From the NCBI GenBank assembly GCA_044238605.1, contig JBIICY010000001.1, positions 62,001 to 126,000 of the forward strand: a DNA stretch of 64,000 nucleotides, read 5' to 3'. Shown piece by piece: positions 57,474-64,000 of the stretch (position 1 is the stretch's first letter; each line of letters starts with the position of its first letter). The notes below the pieces were generated by a model. The model searched no databases. It worked only from the letters and a program-made list of their open reading frames with translations, and had not been told where the DNA came from. The DNA comes from UBA10438 sp044238605. Lineage in GTDB: Bacteria; Bacteroidota; Ignavibacteria; Kapaibacteriales; Kapaibacteriaceae. Position numbers and translations under genes: made by a program.

Positions 57474-58075
57474 TGCGATCATACGTTCCAGTGCGAGTTC
57501 TCCTAACGATCGCAGCAGCTGGCCTTCTTGCTACGTCTTGTTACGCCCCTTTTACGAGTCAGTCTGCGAAATGTCTTGATGATGGCAAGGTCGCCTACGG
57601 CGCAATGCTGGGACTCGGTAGCGGATATCGCGACCTCTACGTTGCCATGCCCACAGCGAGTTTTCGCTGGGGTGTTGCCCCGGGTCTTGAGGTTTCAGCC
57701 CGTACGAACATCATCTGGAACTATGACCTCGGATTCAAGCTTGGAATCGTCCAGAACGAGAACGGTGTGAACCTTGCCGTTGGAGGCAATGCATTTTACT
57801 CGAATGTTGGTGATGAGATCAAGGGACGTTTCATTTTCCGCACGCCGGTGTATTTCTCCTACAATCAGAAAAATGTGATTGGGTACGGAAGCATAAACCC
57901 GACGTATGAGGACAGCGGCATACATTGGGACATGAACCTAGGCATTGCCGGGCGCATCGGCGAAGAGCAGACCTGGTTGTTTATCGAGGGGAAGTTCAAC
58001 AATGCCCCGCGCAACACGTTTGTATCGCAGAGCCGCTACGGACTCTACGCAGGAGTATCGATAGGGGGCTTTTAA
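57473..58075 (+). CDS. Small lipoprotein-like outer-membrane barrel
   Basis: 200 aa. N-terminal lipobox 'LATSC' (Cys ~23) after a hydrophobic leader, then amphipathic strands ('YVAMPTASFRWGVAPGLEVS', 'NLAVGGNAFYSNVGDEIKG', 'YGLYAGVSIGGF') ending in Phe, as for outer-membrane barrels. The combination of lipid anchor and barrel is unusual but known in Bacteroidota. Function unknown. The start overlaps the bacilliredoxin stop by one base; the end overlaps the convergent YgjP-like gene by 4 nt. Confidence 0.7.
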   Translation: MRSYVPVRVLLTIAAAGLLATSCYAPFTSQSAKCLDDGKVAYGAMLGLGSGYRDLYVAMPTASFRWGVAPGLEVSARTNIIWNYDLGFKLGIVQNENGVNLAVGGNAFYSNVGDEIKGRFIFRTPVYFSYNQKNVIGYGSINPTYEDSGIHWDMNLGIAGRIGEEQTWLFIEGKFNNAPRNTFVSQSRYGLYAGVSIGGF

Positions 58076-58722
58076 GCACTGGGTAGGACACTCGTCCAGC
58101 AATCGAGAAGATCATCCGCCAGCTTGTGTTCCGGATATACGTCCGCCACAAGCTGGCGGAACTGTTTTCCGTGGTCCATATGCACCAGATGGCATAGCTC
58201 ATGCACGATTACGCCCCTTATGCAGGCATCGGGCACACGGATCAGGTGCTCGTTGATCGTGATTACACCTGTGCGGGTACATGAGCCCCATCTGCGCTTC
58301 ATCTTGCGCAGCCGGAGTCCGGCATAGCGTAGTCCGTGAACCCCAAAGAACGGCACATATTCGCGTATCAGCCCCGTAAAGAGCTGCTCTGCTTCGTTCC
58401 GCTGCCAAGTTTCAACCCATCGAAGTCCAGCATCAAGACTGCTAACTCGTGTAGGAAGGTTCACATCAGCCCCCTGCCAGCCCCACGTGAGAAGATTTCC
58501 GCGATGGTAAAACTGATTCTCCTGCGTACGTTGCGGTAGAACAGCACGGCGAAGCTCGAATTTCTGAAGCTGCGAGGTTATCCAGTCCTGTCGGACGGCT
58601 AGGAATCGCTCTATCTCGTACAAAGGCAATCGTACAGGGGCTCGCACGACAACGGTAGCACTTGGGCGTACCTCTACCGATACTGTTCTGCGCTTGCTTC
58701 GTCGGAGTTCGTAAGGGATCAT
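58072..58722 (-). CDS. YgjP-like zinc metallopeptidase (M48/SprT-like)
   Basis: 216 aa. 'VIVHELCHLVHMDHGKQF' contains HExxH at 174-178 with the third ligand His184; 'KRRWGSCTRTGVITINEHLI' (~142-161) is the second family signature. This is the UPF/DUF45 group of small cytoplasmic metallopeptidases, sometimes linked to restriction or stress loci; substrate unknown. The gene is divergent from the sigma-factor gene with 43 nt between them and convergent with the barrel gene. Confidence 0.9.
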   Translation of the reverse strand: MIPYELRRSKRRTVSVEVRPSATVVVRAPVRLPLYEIERFLAVRQDWITSQLQKFELRRAVLPQRTQENQFYHRGNLLTWGWQGADVNLPTRVSSLDAGLRWVETWQRNEAEQLFTGLIREYVPFFGVHGLRYAGLRLRKMKRRWGSCTRTGVITINEHLIRVPDACIRGVIVHELCHLVHMDHGKQFRQLVADVYPEHKLADDLLDCWTSVLPSA

Positions 58723-58765
58723 AGCGGAAGTAACATTTTCACCCGTTACGTGTTAGTACGAGTTC

Positions 58766-59326
58766 ATGCAGAGTCCATTCAGCGAATATACCGACACCGA
58801 GCTCTATGCGCTTCTGCGCACAGACAGGCGCGATGTTGCCTTCGCAGAACTGTATTCTCGACTTTCACAAAACGTTTTTGCCTATACGATGCGTGTTCTT
58901 GGAGACCGAGACCGCGCCTATGATGTGTTTCAGGAAACCTTCATGAGGCTCTATCAGAGTGCCGAACGCATCAGCTACTTGGAGAATGTTCGGGCATATA
59001 CACTGACGATCTGCAGGAATCTGTGCCTTAACGAAAAGAAACGGGCACAAACCCAAACCGTAGAGTTCGACGATACCCTCTACAACCCCGGCGTTTCGCG
59101 TGAATCAGAGCGTCAGGAAATGCTCAAGCTGATCCACATGGCCATGGAGCTTCTGCCGCACGACATGAAAGAGGCATTTGTCCTGCGTGAATATGACGGA
59201 CTTTCCTACCAGGAGATCAGCACACTGCTCAATATCAAGCTCGACACCGCCAAGGTCCGCGTGTTTCGGGCACGTCAGCGCATCAAGGAAATCCTTGAGC
59301 CATACCTAAACGAGTTCACTAAATAA
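58766..59326 (+). CDS. ECF-type RNA polymerase sigma factor
   Basis: 186 aa, ECF architecture: sigma region 2 ('AFAELYSRLSQNVFAYTMRV', then 'RDRAYDVFQETFMRLYQSAE', ~25-70) and sigma region 4 ('LLPHDMKEAFVLREYDGLSY', then 'ISTLLNIKLDTAKVRVFRAR', ~128-170). It would direct RNA polymerase to a regulon controlled by an extracytoplasmic signal. The next gene, 21 nt downstream, encodes an anti-sigma-like protein fused to a beta-barrel domain. No obvious target promoter was identified. Confidence 0.93.
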   Translation: MQSPFSEYTDTELYALLRTDRRDVAFAELYSRLSQNVFAYTMRVLGDRDRAYDVFQETFMRLYQSAERISYLENVRAYTLTICRNLCLNEKKRAQTQTVEFDDTLYNPGVSRESERQEMLKLIHMAMELLPHDMKEAFVLREYDGLSYQEISTLLNIKLDTAKVRVFRARQRIKEILEPYLNEFTK

Positions 59327-59347
59327 ACCGAGTACCACGAGGTCACC

Positions 59348-60550
59348 ATGCCTACCTCATACAACGAACGTATTCATCAGCTTCTCGACGGTGAGCTAGA
59401 CTCTCCGGGCGAAGCCGTGCTCTTTGGTGAGCTCGCGGAGAACAGCGACCTACGCTCGGAATTCATGCAGCTTCTGGCTATCCGCACGGCAGTTCAACAG
59501 GACCGCGCAGGCCTTGTCCCTCCGATCGCACTTACCAACTCCGTGTTTACCGGACTCGGCATAACAGCTCCGCTCGCCGGTGCCGCAGCCGGCGCCGCCG
59601 GTGGTGCCGTTGCAACGTCATGGCTAACCAAAGCCCTCCTGCCCCTTACCGCAGCCCTGGCCGCCGCCGGCCTTACATACGGGTTGATGAACAGCGCGCA
59701 GCTCGGTAGGGGCGAGCCGGTGGCTCGCCCGGACAACATCGCGGTGGCTCGCCCGGACAACATCGCGGTGGCTCGCCCGGACAACATTACGAGCAGCGAG
59801 CAGCGAACAGCGAACAGCGAAAACATGGAGCTTCGCCGGCTGCGCGCAGAAGTGTCTCGGTTGAGTGAGGCGTTAGCGTTGGCTGCAATGACAGAGGCAG
59901 AAGAGCCGGCACAAATTCAGGTGCAAGACGTTCAGGTGGAGCCGGCAGAGGTTCCGGTGAGCACAACAGCGATCGACCTGACGCATACGATCACGCTGGC
60001 GCGCGATACAGACCCTCGCGTGTTAATGCCGATGAAGGAAGCACCGATTGTGCCAGAGTATCAGGACTATCCGTCGTTTCTGGTGCAGTTCCGCGGACTT
60101 GCCTCGTCTGGTTTGACACAGGTCTCAGTTGCACCGCAAACGTCGCTCATGGAGAACGCAAATCTTGCGATGATGTATCAGCTTTCACCACAACACCTTA
60201 TCGGTGTAGAGGTTGGCAATGAGAGCTTCCCGATGACATTTGAAGGCATGCGCAGTGGCCAGCTCATCAGGTACGAACAACAGCCAATCTCAACATGGGC
60301 AGGGATTACCTACCGCCATTCGTTTGCACCAATTGGCAATTCAGCATTTACCCCATTCGCACAGGGACTTCTTGGCGGGTCGCAGTTTGGTCCGCTTGGC
60401 CGCCTCACAGGTGGAATTCTCTACTCTCCAGCAGGTCCATTGAGCTTTATGCTCGGCGTAGAGGGCACATCAATGGCCTACACCTTCCAGGATCAGTGGT
60501 TTACCTCTTCAAAACTTGGCCTCACCTACGGAATGGCCATCCGGTTCTAA
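59348..60550 (+). CDS. Anti-sigma-like membrane protein fused to a C-terminal beta-barrel domain
   Basis: 400 aa. Residues 1-50 ('RIHQLLDGELDSPGEAVLFG', 'ELAENSDLRSEFMQLLAIRT') form the helical head seen in ECF anti-sigma factors. A Gly/Ala-rich hydrophobic span (~74-112) crosses the membrane. The linker (~119-150) consists of three 8-residue VARPDNIA repeats and 'SSEQRTANSEN', both encoded by repeat DNA. A short coiled coil (~155-172) precedes a beta-rich domain ending in 'TYGMAIRF', an outer-membrane-like C-terminal signal. Such a protein could span from cytoplasm to outer membrane and pass a signal to the sigma factor. I know no family with exactly this layout. Confidence 0.75.
   Translation: MPTSYNERIHQLLDGELDSPGEAVLFGELAENSDLRSEFMQLLAIRTAVQQDRAGLVPPIALTNSVFTGLGITAPLAGAAAGAAGGAVATSWLTKALLPLTAALAAAGLTYGLMNSAQLGRGEPVARPDNIAVARPDNIAVARPDNITSSEQRTANSENMELRRLRAEVSRLSEALALAAMTEAEEPAQIQVQDVQVEPAEVPVSTTAIDLTHTITLARDTDPRVLMPMKEAPIVPEYQDYPSFLVQFRGLASSGLTQVSVAPQTSLMENANLAMMYQLSPQHLIGVEVGNESFPMTFEGMRSGQLIRYEQQPISTWAGITYRHSFAPIGNSAFTPFAQGLLGGSQFGPLGRLTGGILYSPAGPLSFMLGVEGTSMAYTFQDQWFTSSKLGLTYGMAIRF
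59710..59790. repeat. REP-like palindrome and three 24-bp direct repeats inside the anti-sigma gene
   Basis: The 21-bp palindrome (59710-59730) is identical to the one at 46440. Three 24-bp units beginning GGTGGCTCGCCC start at 59719, 59743 and 59767. The length of 24 keeps the reading frame and gives repeats of eight residues. Confidence 0.95.
59793..59820. repeat. Four RCAGCGA heptamers inside the anti-sigma gene
   Basis: Two GCAGCGA and two ACAGCGA units, the complement of the TCGCTRY array at 28941-29078. Only stop-free variants are present, and the block sits in the protein linker. Confidence 0.92.
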
Positions 60551-60569
60551 CCCGATTGTTTCGACTTCT

Positions 60570-61160
60570 ATGATTATGAACACCACATACCGTACTTCTC
60601 TGCTGGTTGCTTCGCTAGTGATCATCATGGGCATTGTTTCATCGTGCACATCCCCGCTCGATACAACAGCCCCCAGAAAAGAAACCGCAGTTACACCTGC
60701 TGAAAAGATCACGCCACAGTCGTACGCCGTTTCCTGCAAGACAGCATACGGCAGTTATGTGATCAAGGGGCTCCCCACGATCAAAGTGGACACTACCACC
60801 ACACCAATGCGGTTTTGGTTCGACATTACCATGGATGCAACTGATACGGCTGGCCTGTCCCCGTTGTTGCATTCCTTCCGCATGCGGCTTGATTCATTTC
60901 CCGGGGACGGCCTGATCACAATCCTGTCAAATCGCGAGGTGCAACTTCAAGCCGATTTTGGACCAAGCTGGGGTGGCCTACAGAGCTACTGGACAGACCC
61001 CAATTCCAATACCGCCTCGATCATCGTTGCAGAACACCCTCGAGAAGCCGGTAAGCCCCGTACCGTAACGATTACCCTCTTTATCTTCCTCAATAAGGAC
61101 AATTTCTACCGTCCAGCACCACAACAGCAGGTCCTGGGTACGGTTACGTTGACGATATGA
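60570..61160 (+). CDS. Lipoprotein of unknown function
   Basis: 196 aa. The leader 'SLLVASLVIIMGIVSSC' ends in a lipobox Cys (~26). The mature part is beta-rich ('PMRFWFDITMDATDTAGLSP', 'RTVTITLFIFLNKDNFY') and unassigned. Either ATG at 60570 or the next at 60576 can be the start. It lies 19 nt after the anti-sigma/barrel gene, so it is probably part of the sigma operon and perhaps a partner in signal sensing. A YAGGGAC heptamer array begins directly after its stop codon. Confidence 0.7.
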   Translation: MIMNTTYRTSLLVASLVIIMGIVSSCTSPLDTTAPRKETAVTPAEKITPQSYAVSCKTAYGSYVIKGLPTIKVDTTTTPMRFWFDITMDATDTAGLSPLLHSFRMRLDSFPGDGLITILSNREVQLQADFGPSWGGLQSYWTDPNSNTASIIVAEHPREAGKPRTVTITLFIFLNKDNFYRPAPQQQVLGTVTLTI

Positions 61161-61161
61161 T

Positions 61162-61210
61162 TAGGGACCAGGGACCAGGGACCAGGGACTAGGGACCAGG
61201 GACTAGGGAC
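61162..61210. repeat. Heptamer array YAGGGAC, 7 units
   Basis: Seven head-to-tail units alternating TAGGGAC and CAGGGAC, beginning one base after the stop codon of the lipoprotein gene. Same family as the GGGACTA arrays at 28806 and 37917. Confidence 0.96.
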
Positions 61211-61224
61211 TCCAATCAGAACGG

Positions 61225-61245
61225 TACCTAGTACCTAGTACCTAA
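61225..61245. repeat. Heptamer array TACCTAG, 3 units
   Basis: Three units, the last ending TACCTAA. The complement (CTAGGTA) matches the first two units of the array at 28806, so the two loci share a variant. Confidence 0.85.
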
Positions 61246-61335
61246 CCTGTAACCTTTCCCAGTTTCACGGTATCTTCGTCACTGAAGGTTCAGTGGAAAT
61301 CCAAATTTTACTTCATTTTACTACGGAGGACGTCT

Positions 61336-63942
61336 ATGAGAGCGTTCCGGTTACTACAACAACTTGGCGTGATGCTATCCGTGTTGGTTGCATCCGTCAT
61401 GACAGTCAGCGCTCAGGCATTGCCTGCGCCAACTGATCTTACTGCCACGGTACAAGGTGCTGCCAATGGCACAGCAGGGTACGTGATCCTGACGTGGAAG
61501 GGTGTCACAATGACGCCTGCTCCGCTGAAGTACTATGTGTATCAAGCATCGGGCGAGACAGAAGACGTAACCAAGTTCAAAAAGGTTGCAACTATCCCTC
61601 ATAGTGATAGTAACCGCGAGAATGTATACACGGCTACGATTCAAGGTCTCAAGGCTGGTGTCTACACCTTCTTTATACGTGGCTACTGGGACGGTGGCAC
61701 GGAAGGTCTGCGCACGGCCGTGAAGGTTGTGGAGGTCAAGGGTACCGTCACAAGTGGACTGCGATTTGTGAGCGCACCAGTTCTTACGGGCTCAACAACG
61801 AAGGTCTATGTGTATGACGCAAATGCAGAATCCGATAAGTCTGCTGCGATTTCATACGTTCTAGTGAGCGGACCTAAGGGCATGACGATCAATAAAGAAA
61901 ACGGCAAGGTTGTTTGGGAAAAGCCAACCGCCGGACGCTATGAAGTTGTGATCGCTGCAGTACAGGTAATCGACGGCAAAGAAGTAGTCGTAAAGCAGAC
62001 GTATGTTCTTGTGATCACTGAAGGTGACGGTCAAACAGGAACGCTGAAGTTTGTATCACAGCCAGTAACTGTTGGTTTTGCAGGCGTAAAGTATATCTAT
62101 GCTGCCAAGGCAATGGTGCCTGGAGTAAATACCACGGTGATGTACAAGCTTGATGGCCAACCTGCGGGTATGGTCATCGATCAAAATACTGGTGTAATCA
62201 CATGGGAAAAGCCTGTTGTTGGAACATACCGATTCGTTGTTCTGGCTAAGGCTATTGTGAACGGCGTAGAAATCATCGCTACGCAGATAGTAGAACTCGT
62301 GATCAAGGAGAAAACAGGCGGCGAAGCTCCGGGTTGCGCCAAGGTTAAAGGCATGGTGAAGTATGACGGTAACGTCAACGAAGCCGTCAGTGGCGTCGTC
62401 ACTGCATGGCGTCAAGAAGTTATCCGCACCAAAGATGGAAGCAATGGTGGAGTTACATACCGTCCGGTCTACAAGGCGGAGATCAAGAATGGTACGTATA
62501 CACTCATGCTCCCGGCCGGCACCTATAAGATCCGCGTTGAAGGCCCCGGCATGATGGCCGAATGGTACGACAATGTCGTTGAACTCGCTGATGCCAAGGA
62601 TGTTGTGATCGAGTGCAATACGATCAAGGAAATCGACTTTGTTGTTGATATGCGTCCGACACCTGTTTTTGCAGTTGCCGAAGGACGCGTATTTGATGCA
62701 ACAACGAATGAGCCTGTCAAGGCACTTGTTGTCTTTGAGGTTCGCACAAAGGAATCTGCTGCAGACCCACGCTACATGCGCGTTGCTGCTGAGACACGCG
62801 AAGATGGTTCATATGAAGTAAAGCTTCAGTCGGGCGTTAACTACATTGGTGTTGCCCGCGCGATTGGACGCGATGCAGCAGGCAATCAGTATCTGGCTGA
62901 GTACTACAACAACACGCATGATGCTCTCTCTGCTACTTCGGTAAACATCACGGAGAACAAGGGTGGCGTTGACTTCCCAATGGATAAGCGCGAAGCCTAT
63001 AACAATGGCTTTGGCGGCACCATGAAGAACAACTACACCCAGGCCGGTGTTGCTGGCAAGGTTGTAGCATACCGCTTTACAATCGTAACCAACGAGAAGG
63101 GCGATGTTCTTTCGAAGAACGTTGAAGCAACGACTGTAGAAACAGATCAAGACGGCAACTACAGCTTCAACAACATGATTCCAGGCAACTATGTGGTGTT
63201 CGGTATTCCTGCCAAGCGCCCAACAATGCCGGGCTGGATGGTTCTTGGAGCGTTGGCGGCAAAGGAATCTGGCAAGGCTACTCAGGTTGGTGTTGGCGAC
63301 GTTATGGTAGCTGTGCAGTACGATATTCTTCTCGACACAGTTAAGACAGACAAGGGCAAGGGTCGTGTGCGTGGACACGTCTACGACAAGCGCGGCGGCA
63401 TCGTGAAGTCGGGCTCAGAGAAAACACAAGAAGCTTCAGCAGTATTGGGTGCATTTGTTATTGCTCGCGATGAAGACGGCGACATCGTAGACTTTGCGCT
63501 TTCTGAAGGCGAAGGAGCATTCGACATGACAGAGGTTTCTATGGGTAATATCACGATCGTTGCTGATCGCATCGGCTTTGATCCAACGACACAAACTGTT
63601 GCTGTTGAGGCAACCAATACAGACCGCGTGATCTCAATCGGCCTGATGAAGAATTCCGTCACGAGTGTTGAAGTGCCAGTTGACGAAGTTGGTTCATCTC
63701 TCAACCTCTGGCCAAATCCAACATCAGTTTCTGCATCGCTTCAGTTCGTTGCTCAGCCTGGTAACGCCACAGTGCGTATCGTATCCATGACGGGCGTTGA
63801 ACTTACTTCACAGCAGTACACTGTAGATGGCGGCATGCAGACGCTCATGGTCAACACCTCCGCGCTCCCAGCTGGAATGGTGATGATCCATGTGAACAAT
63901 GGCACAACAGCATTCGCACTTCCGTTGAGCATTGTCCGTTAA
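61336..63942 (+). CDS. Large T9SS-secreted protein with Ig/FnIII-like and carboxypeptidase-regulatory-like domains
   Basis: 868 aa. Signal peptide ('LLQQLGVMLSVLVASVMTVS'), a fibronectin III-like domain (~30-130), two Ig-like repeats sharing 'NGKVVWEKPTAGRYEVVIAA' and 'TGVITWEKPVVGTYRFVVLA' (~140-330), then three carboxypeptidase-regulatory-like domains ('KVKGMVKYDGNVNEAVSGVV', 'AEGRVFDATTNEPVKALVVF', 'RGHVYDKRGGIVK'), and a type A T9SS sorting domain ('LNLWPNPTSVSASLQFV' to the end). Likely a surface or matrix protein. A GGAGGA Shine-Dalgarno lies 6 nt before the ATG. A TATCTTCG promoter-like box is about 65 nt upstream. It has its own terminator. Confidence 0.9.
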   Translation: MRAFRLLQQLGVMLSVLVASVMTVSAQALPAPTDLTATVQGAANGTAGYVILTWKGVTMTPAPLKYYVYQASGETEDVTKFKKVATIPHSDSNRENVYTATIQGLKAGVYTFFIRGYWDGGTEGLRTAVKVVEVKGTVTSGLRFVSAPVLTGSTTKVYVYDANAESDKSAAISYVLVSGPKGMTINKENGKVVWEKPTAGRYEVVIAAVQVIDGKEVVVKQTYVLVITEGDGQTGTLKFVSQPVTVGFAGVKYIYAAKAMVPGVNTTVMYKLDGQPAGMVIDQNTGVITWEKPVVGTYRFVVLAKAIVNGVEIIATQIVELVIKEKTGGEAPGCAKVKGMVKYDGNVNEAVSGVVTAWRQEVIRTKDGSNGGVTYRPVYKAEIKNGTYTLMLPAGTYKIRVEGPGMMAEWYDNVVELADAKDVVIECNTIKEIDFVVDMRPTPVFAVAEGRVFDATTNEPVKALVVFEVRTKESAADPRYMRVAAETREDGSYEVKLQSGVNYIGVARAIGRDAAGNQYLAEYYNNTHDALSATSVNITENKGGVDFPMDKREAYNNGFGGTMKNNYTQAGVAGKVVAYRFTIVTNEKGDVLSKNVEATTVETDQDGNYSFNNMIPGNYVVFGIPAKRPTMPGWMVLGALAAKESGKATQVGVGDVMVAVQYDILLDTVKTDKGKGRVRGHVYDKRGGIVKSGSEKTQEASAVLGAFVIARDEDGDIVDFALSEGEGAFDMTEVSMGNITIVADRIGFDPTTQTVAVEATNTDRVISIGLMKNSVTSVEVPVDEVGSSLNLWPNPTSVSASLQFVAQPGNATVRIVSMTGVELTSQQYTVDGGMQTLMVNTSALPAGMVMIHVNNGTTAFALPLSIVR

Positions 63943-63966
63943 GCAAGTTTTTCAGACAGCATCTCC

Positions 63967-64000
63967 AAGGGCCGCAGGAAACTGCGGCCCTTTTCTTTTT
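63967..64000 (+). terminator. Intrinsic terminator of the T9SS cargo gene
   Basis: Eleven-base stem AAGGGCCGCAG/CTGCGGCCCTT with a GAAA tetraloop, followed by TTTCTTTTT at the window edge. Confidence 0.93.

Noticed and set aside
59348..60550. Anti-sigma/barrel gene considered as two genes fused by a sequencing error
   Set aside because: One continuous frame with repeats of a multiple of three bases, no internal stop or start, and a coiled coil linking the parts; a true fusion is the simpler reading.

Overview
The window is a densely packed bacterial chromosome segment of roughly balanced base composition. It holds 60 supported protein genes (one cut by the left edge), two tRNA genes and several families of short tandem or palindromic repeats. 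The organism fits the Bacteroidota/Chlorobiota (FCB) group. Evidence is C-terminal type IX secretion (T9SS) sorting domains, a TonB receptor with a carboxypeptidase-like N-terminal domain, bacillithiol genes (bshC and a CGC bacilliredoxin), a Bacteroidetes-style AMP nucleosidase, a DAP-type MurE, and a TAnnTTTG -7 promoter element in front of many genes. A Kapabacteria/Ignavibacteria-like lineage is my best guess but is inference only.

Layout. 1-8.9 kb: truncated subtilase, then a tightly coupled run of a tandem amidohydrolase, BshC, a CrtI-type desaturase, a LEA-like lipoprotein and a CNNM/CBS protein. 8.9-16.6 kb: aldehyde dehydrogenase and TerC (divergent), PGI/PMI isomerase, a Lys-rich SH3-like protein, bS21, MurE, a CoA-type Nudix hydrolase and a small lipoprotein, and a dihydroorotate-dehydrogenase-like enzyme. 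16.6-25.9 kb: PhoD-like phosphatase, AMP nucleosidase, malic enzyme, a PD40 propeller, a VUT transporter, then SelD, MnmH and a DnaQ-UvrC-like fusion nuclease. 25.9-29.4 kb: a histidine-rich, probably metal-related locus (lipoprotein, TonB receptor, small His/Cys protein) interrupted by heptamer repeat arrays. 29.4-38 kb: MDR reductase, RsmB-like methylase, SIMPL protein, YgiD-like dioxygenase, a head-to-head pair of equal-length paralogous T9SS lipases, tRNA-Arg. 38-47.6 kb: AlkB-like hydroxylase, a Phd/VapC pair, outer-membrane barrels, a three-gene HTH/coiled-coil/TauE operon, alanine dehydrogenase, and Rieske plus cytochrome b. 47.6-54.3 kb: a six-gene operon (aminotransferase, membrane protein, class II photolyase, unknown exported protein, EamA transporter, GmhA-like isomerase), an AAA_14 ATPase and tRNA-Thr. 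54.4-64 kb: RlmI-like methylase, TPR protein, bacilliredoxin, small barrel protein, YgjP-like peptidase, ECF sigma factor with an unusual anti-sigma/beta-barrel fusion, a lipoprotein and a large T9SS cargo protein.

Three genome-level signals stand out. (1) A TAnnTTTG box lies 11-15 nt before the start codon of many genes, predicting leaderless or near-leaderless mRNAs; two divergent genes even share bases of opposing boxes. (2) Seven-base tandem repeats (GGGACTA-type and TCGCTRY-type) and a REP-like hairpin sit between genes, supply stop codons to three genes, and also appear inside coding sequence. (3) The heptamer AGGGGGC occurs about 42 times on the two strands, several-fold above chance. 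All positions and counts were read by eye.
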